A stretch of 64,000 nt of DNA from Aeromonas salmonicida subsp. salmonicida (GCF_001643305.1 NZ_LSGW01000071.1:96110-160109); one strand, 5' to 3'. Numbered from the stretch's first letter, positions 54,711 to 63,995 are shown. Program-made: numbers and translations. The notes: generated by a model from the sequence alone, not told the origin.

Positions 54711-55490
54711 ATGACTCGCATACCCCACACCCCATGTAAGCCCGTCGTACTGATGACAATGGGTGCCCAGCCCCGCAACGGTCACGCCTACCAGGTAATG
54801 ACCCACAAATACATCACGCCCCTGGTGGAAATCAGTGGCTGCGTCCCCCTGCTGGTACCGACCTGCTGCGGAACGGAAGACCTGGCGCAGTATCTGGATC
54901 TGGCCGATGGCGTCTATCTGAGCGGCGCCGGATCCAACATAGATCCTGCCCTCTATGGCCAGGAGAACCTTACCCCGGAGAAGCAGCAGGACAGAGACAG
55001 GGATCTGTTCGACATTCCGCTGGTACGTGCCGCCCTCGATCGCGGTCTGCCAATTCTCGGGATCTGTCGTGGCATGCAGGAGATCAACGTGGCACTCGGG
55101 GGCGACATACACCAGAAGGTCTACAACGAGCCCGGCTATGACGATCACAGGGAAGATTCGGACGATCCGGTCGATGAACAGTACGGGGAGAGTCACCAGA
55201 TTGAACTGGTGTCCGGCAGCTGGTTTGCCGACCTGATGGGGCAACCTGCTATCCCCGTCAACTCGCTGCATGGACAGGGGATCAAGACGCTGGCAAAGGG
55301 GCTTGAGCCGCTGGCCCATGCCGAAGACGGGTTGGTAGAGGCCATTCATGCCCCCACCCTCTCCCCCTTCCTGCTGGCGGTACAGTGGCACCCGGAGTGG
55401 AAAGCGACCGAAAATCCCCACTCCGTCAAGATTTTCCAGGCTTTTGGTGACGCCTGCCGTCAGCGCAGGACTCGCACCACACACACCTGA
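54711..55490 (+). CDS. Gamma-glutamyl-GABA hydrolase-like class I amidotransferase (PuuD type)
   Basis: 259 residues, peptidase family C26. Catalytic Cys in LGICRGMQEINVALGG and His/Glu in VQWHPEWKA; early segment VYLSGAGSNIDPALYG also typical. PuuD releases GABA from gamma-glutamyl-GABA in putrescine breakdown. No other puu genes are nearby, so the substrate could be another gamma-glutamyl compound. It has AAGGTG before the ATG. Confidence 0.88.
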   Translation: MTRIPHTPCKPVVLMTMGAQPRNGHAYQVMTHKYITPLVEISGCVPLLVPTCCGTEDLAQYLDLADGVYLSGAGSNIDPALYGQENLTPEKQQDRDRDLFDIPLVRAALDRGLPILGICRGMQEINVALGGDIHQKVYNEPGYDDHREDSDDPVDEQYGESHQIELVSGSWFADLMGQPAIPVNSLHGQGIKTLAKGLEPLAHAEDGLVEAIHAPTLSPFLLAVQWHPEWKATENPHSVKIFQAFGDACRQRRTRTTHT

Positions 55491-55501
55491 ACCTGTGTTG
55501 T

Positions 55502-55918
55502 CTAGTCGCCAAACCCCCGCGCCTTGAGCTTGGGCAAGCCGCCACGCTCGGGGCGCAATGTACGGCACACATCCATGCCCTTGAGCCCACGCTGGATATG
55601 GTCCGGCGTGTGGCCAAACACCATGCCGTTGCTGCGGTAAAGGTTGTCATCGTCAAGCTCGAACAACTCGCCGCCGATGAGCAGCTGCTCACGACCATTC
55701 ACCACCTTGCCCCGTTTCAGTGGCAAGGTCATGTCGGTCAGCACCTCGCCGGTGGCACAACCCTCACGCCAGCGGGCCTCGTCGGAAAAAGGGGTAATGG
55801 CAATCTCGCGCCAGGATCCATCCCTGAACTCGACCCGGTATTTGTCTGCCAGCAGGTCGCATCCTGCCAGTGGCAGCAATGCCACCAAGCAGATGATTTT
55901 CTTTGTTAATTGCACCAA
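55502..55918 (-). CDS. Small lipoprotein of unknown function
   Basis: 138 residues if it starts at the TTG at 55918 (AGGAG about eight bases upstream); a GTG at 55915 is nearly as good. A lipobox is clear (IICLVALLPLAGC/D), so it is a processed lipoprotein. The body has beta-strand patterns (YRVEFRDGSWREIAI, LIGGELFELDDDNLYRS) and two Cys (EGCATGE, DVCRTLR). No family recognised. Its stop lies 11 bases from the convergent PuuD-like gene. Confidence 0.75.
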   Translation of the reverse strand: MVQLTKKIICLVALLPLAGCDLLADKYRVEFRDGSWREIAITPFSDEARWREGCATGEVLTDMTLPLKRGKVVNGREQLLIGGELFELDDDNLYRSNGMVFGHTPDHIQRGLKGMDVCRTLRPERGGLPKLKARGFGD

Positions 55919-56030
55919 GTCACACTCTCCTGTCGAGACTGCCAACAGCATAAATAAATCGTGTCGCCAGCGCACCCTTTACCCTTGTCTAACCAGCTAT
56001 GCTGGAAATATCCAACGATAAGGGGCTGTT

Positions 56031-57557
56031 ATGTTTAGCGATAATTTCGTTGCCCTACCTACCTTGCAGTGGATTGGCGAACACCCGTTCTGGACCCTGC
56101 TGACCCTGTTCTTGCTCATCACCCATTTTTTGCGCAGCCCGGGGCGGCGGCGCGAGCTAATTTCCGAGCTCGGCTTCGTCATGATGAGCATGGTCGTGAT
56201 CCTGCTGATCCAGTTCGAGGGAGGCTGGTTCCGCCTGCCGCTACCCCACCGCTGGCTGGTGGAAATATCCAGTCTGCTGGCCGGTCTGGTACTGGTGAAG
56301 GTCTGGGGCATACTGCTGTTCCAGTTTCTGCTGCCCCTGTGCCAGATCCGCATACCGCGCATCATAGCGGACATCGTCATCACCATCGGCTACATCAACT
56401 GGTGCCTGTTCCGGCTATACGCTTCCGGCATGGCCCTTGGCGAGATAGTCACCACCTCGGCCGTCATCACCGCCATCATCGCCTTCTCCATGCAGGACAC
56501 ACTGGGCAACCTGCTGGCCGGAGTCTCCATCCAGCTGGACAACTCCATCGCCATCGGTGACTGGCTGCAGGTGGAAGCCATCCAGGGCCGGGTGGTGGAG
56601 ATCAACTGGCGCGCCACCACCATGGAAACCCGCAACTGGGAAACCGTGGTGATCCCCAACAGCCACTTGCTCAAGCAGCGTTTCACCGTGCTGGGACGGC
56701 GACAAAATGCCCCCCTCCAATGGCGGCGCTGGGTCTGGTTCGATCTGACCCTGGATACATTGCCGACCCAGATCATCGCCCTGATCGAGAAGTCCTTGCG
56801 GGAAACCAACCTGCCCTGTGTGGCCAAATATCCTCAACCCGACTGTCTGTTGATGAATGTGGAAGGGGGAATTGCCCGTTATGCCGTTCGCTACTGGCTG
56901 ACCGACCTGGCGCGGGACGACCCGACCGATTCCATGGTGCGCAGCCTGATCGATGCCGCCCTGCGCCGTAACGACCGGCGTCTCACACCACCCATTTTCA
57001 ATGTCTTCATGGCCAAGGAGAAACAACATCAGGATGCCCGCCACAAGCGCCACACAGTCGAGCGCACAGCCACCCTGCGCAAGTTGCCGCTGTTTGCCAT
57101 GTTGCAGGAGGATGAGCTGATCCAGCTCGCCGATCAGGTCAAATTCGCCCCCTTTGTCAGTGGCGACATCATGCTGGAGCAGGGGGAGGTTTCCAGCTGG
57201 CTGTTTGTGCTGGTCAAAGGGGAAGCTGAAATGCTGGTCAAGGTGGAGGGGCGTGAATTGCCGCTCGGCACCCTCAACACCGGCGACTTCTTCGGCGAGC
57301 TGAGCCTGCTCACCGGCGACCCCAGTCCCTTCACGGTGCGGGCACTCGGCACCGTTGAAACCTACCGCATCAATCAGGCCATGTTCCAGGAGCTGGTGAT
57401 GCACAGGGAGTCCCTGGTCGAGCCGCTCTATCGGGTGCTGAGTAGTCGCGAGCAGGAGCAGCAGACACTGTTGGCAAAGGAGGCGGAGTCCATGAAGCAA
57501 CCGCCGCAACAGCGTGATCTGCTCAATAAACTGATGAAGCTGTTCAGTGGAGGATGA
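56031..57557 (+). CDS. MscS-family channel with C-terminal cyclic-nucleotide-binding-like domain
   Basis: 508 residues. Three to four membrane helices are followed by the pore helix and MscS signature (FSMQDTLGNLLAGVSIQLDN, IAIGDWLQVEAIQGRVVEINW, VVIPNSHLLKQ), and then, from about residue 345, a cNMP-binding fold (LPLFAMLQEDELIQLADQVKF, FFGELSLLTGDPSPFTVRA). This is the architecture of bacterial cyclic nucleotide gated MscS relatives. The phosphate-binding Arg normally placed like PRxATV is replaced by Ser-Pro here, so ligand binding is doubtful. Confidence 0.9.
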   Translation: MFSDNFVALPTLQWIGEHPFWTLLTLFLLITHFLRSPGRRRELISELGFVMMSMVVILLIQFEGGWFRLPLPHRWLVEISSLLAGLVLVKVWGILLFQFLLPLCQIRIPRIIADIVITIGYINWCLFRLYASGMALGEIVTTSAVITAIIAFSMQDTLGNLLAGVSIQLDNSIAIGDWLQVEAIQGRVVEINWRATTMETRNWETVVIPNSHLLKQRFTVLGRRQNAPLQWRRWVWFDLTLDTLPTQIIALIEKSLRETNLPCVAKYPQPDCLLMNVEGGIARYAVRYWLTDLARDDPTDSMVRSLIDAALRRNDRRLTPPIFNVFMAKEKQHQDARHKRHTVERTATLRKLPLFAMLQEDELIQLADQVKFAPFVSGDIMLEQGEVSSWLFVLVKGEAEMLVKVEGRELPLGTLNTGDFFGELSLLTGDPSPFTVRALGTVETYRINQAMFQELVMHRESLVEPLYRVLSSREQEQQTLLAKEAESMKQPPQQRDLLNKLMKLFSGG

Positions 57558-57598
57558 CGTAGCATGGGGCACCACATCATGCCGGGAGACCCCACACA

Positions 57599-57997
57599 AT
57601 GTTACTGACCGCACTGGCTTTGAGCGCCAGTTTGCAATTTCACTGCCCGCCAGCCATAGACACCCGCCAGCAGCTGCTGAGCCAGCCTCTGGGCTGGCAA
57701 GCCGTGGCCCGAAACAACCAGGGAGAAGCGGGCCAGACCCTGAGCCACAGGCTGGATAACCTGGCCCTGTTCGATGGTGATCCGGGCGAGCTTGCCCAGC
57801 TCAAACCGGACAATGGTGACAATGACGAGACTCACTACTGGAGTCTGGACAGCCGCAATCCACGCCCATTTTATCTGGTCTGCCACTATGGGGGCACAGC
57901 CATTACCTTGCAGCAGGCGCTCCCCCCGGGCATCAACTACTGCCGCGTCAACCAGACCGACCATGACCAGCTGCGCGGACTGATTTGCCGTCAATAA
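57599..57997 (+). CDS. STY0301-like small protein
   Basis: 132 residues. The pattern CPPAID, LDNLALFDGDPGELAQLKPD, YWSLDSRNPRPFYLVCHYGGT and a final Cys pair (INYCRVN, LICRQ) matches the STY0301 family as I remember it, small secreted or lipoprotein-like proteins of unknown function. The hydrophobic start MLLTALALSASLQF is a likely signal. ATG 57599 follows GGGAG. A stem GGCCGC/GCGGCC lies after the stop and before the convergent yigB. Confidence 0.78.
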   Translation: MLLTALALSASLQFHCPPAIDTRQQLLSQPLGWQAVARNNQGEAGQTLSHRLDNLALFDGDPGELAQLKPDNGDNDETHYWSLDSRNPRPFYLVCHYGGTAITLQQALPPGINYCRVNQTDHDQLRGLICRQ

Positions 57998-57999
57998 GG

Positions 58000-58016
58000 G
58001 CCGCAAACAGCGGCCG
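58000..58016. terminator. Hairpin between the STY0301-like gene and yigB
   Basis: GGCCGC-aaaca-GCGGCC is a 6-bp GC stem in the 29-base gap between convergent genes. No T-run follows on the plus strand. Probable but weak terminator. Confidence 0.55.
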
Positions 58017-58026
58017 GCGAAAACGA

Positions 58027-58737
58027 TCAGAGCAGCAGGTCTGCCAGTTCTCCCAGTCCGTTCAGTTCCACATCCGGCAACAATGGCAACTGCCGCCAGG
58101 AGCGCTGGCAGTCATTGAGCCAGGCGGCGCGAAAGCCGTGCAGGCGTGCTCCCAGCACGTCCGTCACTGGATGATCCCCCACGTGCAGTATCCGATCTGG
58201 TACCAGCTTGAGGGCGGCCTGCGCCTGGACAAACATGTCCGGCGCCGGTTTCATCCTGGCACCCGCCCCCGCCTTGCAGACCAGGGTGAAGTAATCATTC
58301 AGCCCAGCCTGGGCCAGGTCCAGATTGCCATTGGTGATCACCACCAGCGGATAGCGCTCGGCCAGTCGTGCCAGCAAGTCATGGGTCGCGTCACTCACCT
58401 CAATCTTTGAGCGTTCGGCGAGAAAGCCGGCGAACACCTGCTCCGCCTCGCGACTGGCGATGGCTGCCGCCATGCCGCCCTGCAACATGGCCTCATGAAT
58501 GGTACGCTGACGCGCCAGACTGACATCCTGGCGCAGCTCGGGATGGGCGATCAGCATGGTGCGTTTGAGATCCAGCCAGCGCGGCTTGTCCAGCATGGCG
58601 GTCGCCAGGTATTCGCTGCGCAGATGCTCAAGCATCCACTGCTCGGCCCGTTCAATGGCCGGGCCATTGTCGTAGAGGGTGTCATCGAGGTCGAACGAGA
58701 TGGCAGCAACCGGCTGCCAACGGCGATAAAAATGCAT
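58027..58737 (-). CDS. yigB: YigB, HAD phosphatase of flavin synthesis
   Basis: 236 residues. HAD motifs: ISFDLDDTLYDNGPAIERAE, VVITNGNLDLAQ, Lys/Asp region GARMKPAPDMF and LHVGDHPVTDVLGARLHGF. In E. coli YigB dephosphorylates the riboflavin precursor 5-amino-6-(5-phospho-D-ribitylamino)uracil and follows xerC, as here. AAGGAGC precedes the ATG at 58737. Strong context match. Confidence 0.9.
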   Translation of the reverse strand: MHFYRRWQPVAAISFDLDDTLYDNGPAIERAEQWMLEHLRSEYLATAMLDKPRWLDLKRTMLIAHPELRQDVSLARQRTIHEAMLQGGMAAAIASREAEQVFAGFLAERSKIEVSDATHDLLARLAERYPLVVITNGNLDLAQAGLNDYFTLVCKAGAGARMKPAPDMFVQAQAALKLVPDRILHVGDHPVTDVLGARLHGFRAAWLNDCQRSWRQLPLLPDVELNGLGELADLLL

Positions 58738-58775
58738 TCATGCTCCTTCACGGCGAAATAATCAGGCCCCCTTGT

Positions 58776-58787
58776 TCATCTTCCGGC
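58776..58787. repeat. Short echo of the xerC gene end
   Basis: The 12 bases TCATCTTCCGGC recur exactly at 58858-58869, inside the last codons of xerC (T-P-E-D-E-stop). On the minus strand the echo reads P-E-D-E with GAA for GAG. It lies in the xerC-yigB gap. Similarity beyond the 12 bases is weak. Confidence 0.5.
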
Positions 58788-58853
58788 ATATCTGGCTACC
58801 CTGGCGGTTTGGATGCTCAGATAACCCCAGACACTCCTTCACAGAGGTAAAGG

Positions 58854-59822
58854 TCACTCATCTTCCGGCGTGGCAGGATCCCGCTTTGCTCTTGGGTGGG
58901 CATTGTCATAGACCTTGGCCAGATGCTGAAAATCGAGATGGGTATAGATCTGGGTAGTGGAGAGATCCGCATGACCCAGCAGCTCCTGCACGGCACGCAG
59001 ATCGCCGGAGGACTCCAGCATGTGAGTGGCGAAACTGTGGCGCAGCTTGTGGGGATGGACGTGGGCATTGAGCGCCTGCTTGTTTCCCCAGCCATCGAGC
59101 CGCTCCTGTACGGAACGGGCCGACAGCCGCTGTTTGCGCTTGGAGACGAACAAGGCGTCGGCCTCGTCCCCCGCCAGCAGAGGGCGTACCTTGAGCCACT
59201 TGTGCAGCCACTCCACCGCCATTCTTCCCATGGGCAGCACCCGCTCCCGCGAGCCCTTGCCGGTCACCTTGAGCTGACGGTCATCGAGCTTGATGTCACC
59301 CAGATTGAGCCCCACCAGCTCGGCCAGCCGCAGGCCGGAAGAGTACATCAGCTCCATGATGGCCCGATCCCGTACCGCCAGGGGATCCTGCTCGTCTGTG
59401 ATGTTGAGCAACTGGTACATCTCGTCCACATCCAGATTTTTCGGCAGCGGTCGCCCCTGCTTGGGGGTCACTATGCCGCGGGCCGGGTTGGCGGTGAGCC
59501 GTCCCTGGCGCACCTGCCAGTCGCAGAAACTGCGCAAGGCGGAGATCTTGGTAGAAAGGGAGCGGGGAGCGAGCCCGGCCTTGTGCATCCGGGTCACCAG
59601 ACTGCGCACCTGGCTCGCCTCGAGCCGGGCCCAGTCGCTTACACCCAGCCTGACCAGCTCGGCGGCCATGGCCTGCAGATGGGATTCATAGTTGCTGCGA
59701 GTGTGAGGGCTGAGCTGGCGCTCGACCCTCAGGTATTCGATAAAGGCCGCCAGCTCATCGGCCAGAGAGGCTGGCAGAGGCTCGGCGGCAGGGGCAGACG
59801 CTTTGGCCGGTTCCCTAGCCAT
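58854..59822 (-). CDS. xerC: XerC tyrosine recombinase
   Basis: 322 residues. N-terminal core-binding domain ([23 protein letters not shown]) and catalytic domain with Arg in [14 protein letters not shown], His-x-x-Arg in [16 protein letters not shown], His in [15 protein letters not shown] and the nucleophile Tyr in the same motif. With XerD it resolves chromosome dimers at dif. The start overlaps the DUF484 gene by eight bases, the standard gammaproteobacterial order. Confidence 0.95.
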   Translation of the reverse strand: MAREPAKASAPAAEPLPASLADELAAFIEYLRVERQLSPHTRSNYESHLQAMAAELVRLGVSDWARLEASQVRSLVTRMHKAGLAPRSLSTKISALRSFCDWQVRQGRLTANPARGIVTPKQGRPLPKNLDVDEMYQLLNITDEQDPLAVRDRAIMELMYSSGLRLAELVGLNLGDIKLDDRQLKVTGKGSRERVLPMGRMAVEWLHKWLKVRPLLAGDEADALFVSKRKQRLSARSVQERLDGWGNKQALNAHVHPHKLRHSFATHMLESSGDLRAVQELLGHADLSTTQIYTHLDFQHLAKVYDNAHPRAKRDPATPEDE

Positions 59823-60495
59823 GGGTCAGTTCAGGCAGACGCAACTGCAACAAGCGACCCAGCTGACCCAGCAGCAGGGTGTCGTTATGGGGGCTGAAGT
59901 GGCTGGGATCGGAACTGGCAAAGGCCAGCACGCCGAGATCGCCGAGCCGCATCAGGGCCACGGAGTTGACCAGCACATCGTGGCCAAACAAGGCCTGCTT
60001 CTCGCTCTGGTTGAGGCGGCCAAAATAGTAATCCTGCCCCGGCAGTCGTTGACCCAGCAGTTGCTCGAGTTGCTTGCCGTCCGCCATGAAGCGCAGCTCG
60101 GGGCCGCTCAACTGGAATTTCTTCGGACTGAGCCAGAGCCGCAGGCCGGTCAGCCGCAGCCGCTGCACGAACGCCTTGCCCATCACGGCGCTCACCTCGA
60201 ACAGAGACTGGCAACCATAGAGCTCGCCGTAGAGGTCGGCATAGACCCGGAAGATCCGCTCGTTCTCGCTGGCAATCCCCATCAACTCGGTGATCTCCTG
60301 CTCCAGCTGCTCGATGCGCTCCCGCTGCCTGTCCATCTGGCGTTCAACCAGAGAGACCGAGCCTTTGCGTTCATGGGGAATGCGGATCCGGTCCAGCATG
60401 GCCGCGTGGCGCTGGAAAAACTCGGGATAACGGGCCAGGTACTCCAGCACTGTGGCTTCATCCACCAGTGGCTCCTGCCGTTTGAGTTCGCTCAT
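59815..60495 (-). CDS. DUF484 (YigA-like) protein
   Basis: 226 residues, a GAF-like DUF484 protein. Recognisable: [38 protein letters not shown] coiled segment and [21 protein letters not shown]. It always sits between dapF and xerC in this group; function is unknown. Cytosolic. Confidence 0.9.
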   Translation of the reverse strand: MSELKRQEPLVDEATVLEYLARYPEFFQRHAAMLDRIRIPHERKGSVSLVERQMDRQRERIEQLEQEITELMGIASENERIFRVYADLYGELYGCQSLFEVSAVMGKAFVQRLRLTGLRLWLSPKKFQLSGPELRFMADGKQLEQLLGQRLPGQDYYFGRLNQSEKQALFGHDVLVNSVALMRLGDLGVLAFASSDPSHFSPHNDTLLLGQLGRLLQLRLPELTHG

Positions 60496-60550
60496 AAATT
60501 GGTTGGTCCATTACAGAAAAAGGGCACTGGGCCCTGACATTATCGCGCAG

Positions 60551-60568
60551 CAGAGAGGGCTTGCGCCC
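60551..60568 (-). other. Small hairpin between dapF and DUF484
   Basis: GAGGGC-ttgc-GCCCTC forms a 6-bp stem in the dapF-DUF484 gap. There is no T-run; probably an mRNA stem inside the operon. Confidence 0.4.
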
Positions 60569-60577
60569 TCGTCATGC

Positions 60578-61408
60578 CTATAACTCTATCTGGCCGTCGA
60601 ATACATGCTCGGCCGGGCCCGTCATATAGACCGGCTGGCCCGGCCCCTTCCAGGCGATGGTCAGCTTGCCGCCCGGCAGACTGACGGTGACCCGCTCCTT
60701 GAGCTTGCCCTGACTGATGCCAATCACCGCCGCCGCACAGGCACCGGTACCACAGGCCAGGGTCTCCCCCACACCGCGCTCGAATACCCGCAAGCGGATC
60801 TCGGTGGCGTTGACCATCTCCATGAAGCCGACGTTGACCCGTTCGGGGAAACGCTCGTGCCGCTCCATGATGGCACCCAGAGTCTCCACCGGCGCATCAG
60901 CCACCGACGGAACTTCAATGACGCAGTGGGGGTTGCCCATCGAGACCACACCACACATCACAGTATGCTCTTGTGCCCGCAACAGATAGGTTTTTTCCGC
61001 CTTCTGAGCCCGAAACGGGATCTTGCCCGGCTCAAACTGGGGAACCCCCATGTTGACCGTGACCTGATTCTCCCCTTCCAGCTGCAGGCTAATGCGGCCA
61101 CGGGCCGTGCTGACCGCGATGCGATCCCGGTTGATCAGCCCCTTGAGGCGCACGAAACGGGCGAAACAGCGGGCACCATTGCCGCACTGCTCCACCTCGC
61201 TGCCATCGGCATTGAAGATGCGATAGTGGAAGTCGAGTTCAGGGTCATAAGGCGGCTCCACCAGCAACAGCTGGTCAAAACCGATCCCGAAGTGGCGATC
61301 CGCCAGCTTCTTGATGACGTCATTGCTGAAAAACACCTTCTGGGTGACACCATCCACCACCATGAAGTCGTTACCCAGCCCATGCATCTTGGAAAAATCT
61401 ATCAACAT
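60578..61408 (-). CDS. dapF: DapF, diaminopimelate epimerase
   Basis: 276 residues. Converts LL- to meso-diaminopimelate for lysine and peptidoglycan. The two catalytic Cys lie in [13 protein letters not shown] and [12 protein letters not shown]; the start [19 protein letters not shown] matches E. coli. ATG 61408 follows CAGGAAC. It is separated from lysA by a 182-bp gap that contains degenerate copies of the lysA tail. Confidence 0.97.
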   Translation of the reverse strand: MLIDFSKMHGLGNDFMVVDGVTQKVFFSNDVIKKLADRHFGIGFDQLLLVEPPYDPELDFHYRIFNADGSEVEQCGNGARCFARFVRLKGLINRDRIAVSTARGRISLQLEGENQVTVNMGVPQFEPGKIPFRAQKAEKTYLLRAQEHTVMCGVVSMGNPHCVIEVPSVADAPVETLGAIMERHERFPERVNVGFMEMVNATEIRLRVFERGVGETLACGTGACAAAVIGISQGKLKERVTVSLPGGKLTIAWKGPGQPVYMTGPAEHVFDGQIEL

Positions 61409-61425
61409 AGTGCGTTCCTGTACCC

Positions 61426-61643
61426 TTTAGGCAGTAAATGCTCGGCGCACCAGCGATCCGCTCAATCGTGCGTTCCCCTGCTATCAGGGCCGTCAATGCT
61501 CGCAACACCGGCAATCGGTCAACTGCTCGCGCGTTCAACGCACACAGAGACTCGTCTGGAAAATCCAGTCGCCGTGGTGCCTTCCTGTGTTCAGGGCAGT
61601 AGATGCTCACCACGCCAGAGATCGGCCAACTGCTCGCGCTCTC
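61426..61643. repeat. Degenerate copies of the lysA 3' end in the lysA-dapF gap
   Basis: The real lysA tail starts at its stop codon 61591. Related copies begin at 61484 and 61426. Copy 61484 matches the real tail at about 41 of 53 bases, including TCAACTGCTCGCGC. Copy 61426 decodes on the minus strand as A-D-R-W-C-A-E-H-L-L-P against the real A-D-L-W-R-G-E-H-L-L-P, with synonymous changes (CTA/TTA, CCC/CCT, GCC/GCG) and a lost stop. Copy 61484 is more decayed. Confidence 0.82.
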
Positions 61644-62841
61644 TGATGAGGAAGGATTGGGTGCCATCCACCAGCACCTCGGCCGCACGCGGACGGGTGT
61701 TGTAGTTGGATGACATGGTAAAGCCATAGGCACCGGCGGAGCGTACCGCCAGCAGGGAGCCCTCGGCGATAGCCAGGGTGCGCTCCTTGCCGAGGAAGTC
61801 ACCCGTCTCGCAGACCGGGCCGACCACGTCATACAGCGCCTTCTCATGGGCCGTGCGGCTGTCCACCTCTATGATGTTCATCCAGGCGCCGTAGAGAGAG
61901 GGACGCAGCAGGTCGTTCATGCCGGCATCGATCAGGGCGAAGTTGCGGGTTTCACCCGGCTTCAGGTACTCCACCCGGGTCAGCAGCACACCGGCGTTGG
62001 CAACGATGGCACGGCCCGGTTCGAACAGCAGGGTCAGATCCCTACCCGCCAGCTTCTGCTTGAGCGCCTCGGCATACTCGGTGGGATGAGGTGGCTGCTC
62101 GGCACCATAGTTGACCCCGAGGCCGCCGCCCACGTCCAGGTGATGGATGTGAATACCTTCCGCCGCCAGGGTGTCGATCAGGCGCAGCAGCTTGTCGGCC
62201 GCCTCCATGAAGGGGTTGAGTTCAGTCAGCTGGGAACCGATATGGCAATCCACCCCCTTGATCTCTATGTTGGCCATGGCCGCCGCCTTGCGATAGATGG
62301 CAGGCGCCTGCTCGATGGGGATGCCAAATTTGTTCTGCTTGAGGCCGGTGGAGATATAAGGGTGAGTGCCGGCATCGATATCCGGATTGACCCGCACCGA
62401 GACCCGGGCCTTCTTGCCCATGCTGCCCGCCACCCGGTTCAGACGCTCCAGTTCGGCTTCCGACTCCAGGTTGAAACAGAGGATCTCTTTATCCAGCGCC
62501 AGCCGCATCTCGGCTTCGCTCTTGGCCACGCCGGAGAAAACCACCTTGGCCGGATCACCGCCCGCCGCCAGCACCCGCGACAACTCGCCGCCGGAGACGA
62601 TGTCAAAACCCGAGCCCAGGCGGGCCAGCAGGTTGAGCAGCGCCAGATTGGAGTTGGCCTTGACCGCATAGCAGATCAGATGGGGAATATCGCCCGCTGC
62701 CTGATCGAAGGCATGCCAGTGGCGCTCCAGGGTCGCACGGGAGTATACGTACAGCGGGGTGCCGTACTGCTCGGCAAGGTGTTGCAGCGAGGTTTGCTCG
62801 GCCTGAAGCTGGCCGTCGGCATCGTAGTTAAAGTGATCCAA
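61591..62841 (-). CDS. lysA: LysA, diaminopimelate decarboxylase
   Basis: 416 residues, PLP-dependent final enzyme of lysine synthesis. PLP Lys in LICYAVKANSNLALL, His in DCHIGSQLTE, glycine loop HHLDVGGGLGVNY, and the second-subunit Cys in VVGPVCETGDFLG. Length is typical. Located between lptM and dapF in one probable operon; in E. coli lysA is elsewhere, but this arrangement is common in other gammaproteobacteria. Confidence 0.96.
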   Translation of the reverse strand: MDHFNYDADGQLQAEQTSLQHLAEQYGTPLYVYSRATLERHWHAFDQAAGDIPHLICYAVKANSNLALLNLLARLGSGFDIVSGGELSRVLAAGGDPAKVVFSGVAKSEAEMRLALDKEILCFNLESEAELERLNRVAGSMGKKARVSVRVNPDIDAGTHPYISTGLKQNKFGIPIEQAPAIYRKAAAMANIEIKGVDCHIGSQLTELNPFMEAADKLLRLIDTLAAEGIHIHHLDVGGGLGVNYGAEQPPHPTEYAEALKQKLAGRDLTLLFEPGRAIVANAGVLLTRVEYLKPGETRNFALIDAGMNDLLRPSLYGAWMNIIEVDSRTAHEKALYDVVGPVCETGDFLGKERTLAIAEGSLLAVRSAGAYGFTMSSNYNTRPRAAEVLVDGTQSFLIREREQLADLWRGEHLLP

Positions 62842-62861
62842 GGGGGCGGTTCCTTCCTAAA

Positions 62862-63038
62862 TTATTGCGGCGCGGCCTCTGGGGCAGCTTCGACGGTCGC
62901 AGGCGTCTGTGCTTGCGGTGTACTCTCGGTCTGGGGCTGCTCGGGAGGCGGCATGTAAAGCGGTCCCGTCAGGCCACACGCGGCCAAACCAAGAGACAGA
63001 AGAGTGGCGAGCAGACACTTGGTAAGCTGGGTAATCAT
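62862..63038 (-). CDS. lptM: LptM (YifL), small LPS-translocon lipoprotein
   Basis: 58 codons starting at ATG 63038. Lipobox LLSLGLAAC/GLTGPLYMPP is followed by a Pro/Ala/Gln-rich tail. The CGLTGPLYMP motif after the Cys is that of LptM/YifL, which helps mature the LptD outer-membrane LPS translocon. Position between cyaY and dapF/lysA is the conserved one. No long coding frame competes here. Confidence 0.9.
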   Translation of the reverse strand: MITQLTKCLLATLLSLGLAACGLTGPLYMPPPEQPQTESTPQAQTPATVEAAPEAAPQ

Positions 63039-63111
63039 AATGGTTCGCTGCGAAAAAATTTTTGGCCCTCTATAATCGCACTCACATTGTTAAAAGCAAC
63101 AGGATAAACCG

Positions 63112-63426
63112 ATGAAGGATCACGAGTATCACGCCCTGACCGACGCCTTTTTCCAATATGTGGAAGACACTGTCGACGCAGGATATCCGGATATTGACTG
63201 TGAACGTGCCGGTGGGGTCTTGACCCTGTCGTTCGAGAACAAGACCAAGGTCATCATCAACAAGCAGGAGCCCCTGCACCAGATCTGGGTCGCCACCCGC
63301 GAGAACGGTTTCCACTTCGAGCTGCAAGGGGAAACCTGGATAGACAACCGCTTCGGCCATGAGCTCAAGGCGCTGCTGACCAAAGCCTGCACCACTCAGG
63401 CAGGTGAGTCAGTGGTATTCCCATGA
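63112..63426 (+). CDS. cyaY: CyaY, frataxin-like iron-binding protein
   Basis: 104 residues, full length. The acidic first helix (HEYHALTDAFFQYVEDTVD) and strands VLTLSFENKTKVIINKQEPLHQIWVA and FHFELQGETWID match CyaY, which regulates iron-sulfur cluster assembly. It is divergent from lptM, as in E. coli, and overlaps the next gene by ATGA. Confidence 0.95.
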   Translation: MKDHEYHALTDAFFQYVEDTVDAGYPDIDCERAGGVLTLSFENKTKVIINKQEPLHQIWVATRENGFHFELQGETWIDNRFGHELKALLTKACTTQAGESVVFP

Positions 63427-63995
63427 TTGACATTCATCCACAGGACGCCCGCCACGCCGTGATCTGGCTGCACGGGCTGGGGGATTCCGGGGCCGGGCTG
63501 GCCCCGCTGGTGGACGCGCTGGATTTGCCTGCCGACCTGCCGGTTCGTCATCTGCTGCCCGACGCCCCCGAGCGGCCCATCACCATCAACATGGGCTACA
63601 AGATGCGCGGCTGGTACGACATCAAGAGCTTCGACGATCCGGCGGACCGCGCCGTTGAGCCCCATGTGCGTGAATCCGCCGCTCGCATCGCCGCCCTGCT
63701 GGACCAGCTGGTGGCCGAAGGGTTTGCCCCAGAGCGCATCCTGCTGGCCGGTTTCTCCCAGGGCGGAGTGATCGCCTCCTTTACCGCCCTGCGCCATCCG
63801 GTTCAGCTGGCTGGCCTGCTCTGCATGTCCACCTATCTGGCGGCGCCAGATGCCCTGCTGGCCGAGATGAGCGAGGCCGCCCGCCGCCTGCCCATCTGCT
63901 ACATGCACGGCATCTATGACGACGTGGTGAATCTCTCCATGGGCTGGGATGCCAAGAACCGGCTGGAAGCGGCGGGGCTCACCCTAAATAACTGA
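63423..63995 (+). CDS. Carboxylesterase/lysophospholipase family protein, apparently truncated
   Basis: 190 residues of an alpha/beta-hydrolase normally about 220. Present: WLHGLGDSGAGLAPLV, LPDAPERPITINMGYKMRGWYD, nucleophile GFSQGGV, and catalytic Asp in HGIYDDVV. The frame ends LEAAGLTLNN-stop, just before the region where the family has its catalytic His. The change occurs around 63980, 15-20 bases from the window edge, so an inserted element or frameshift is likely. As it stands it would lack activity. Confidence 0.8.
   Translation: MIDIHPQDARHAVIWLHGLGDSGAGLAPLVDALDLPADLPVRHLLPDAPERPITINMGYKMRGWYDIKSFDDPADRAVEPHVRESAARIAALLDQLVAEGFAPERILLAGFSQGGVIASFTALRHPVQLAGLLCMSTYLAAPDALLAEMSEAARRLPICYMHGIYDDVVNLSMGWDAKNRLEAAGLTLNN

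Noticed and set aside
61371..61847. 158-codon minus-strand frame over the lysA end and the gap
   Set aside because: Overlaps lysA in another frame and runs through the degenerate lysA tail copies; not a plausible gene.
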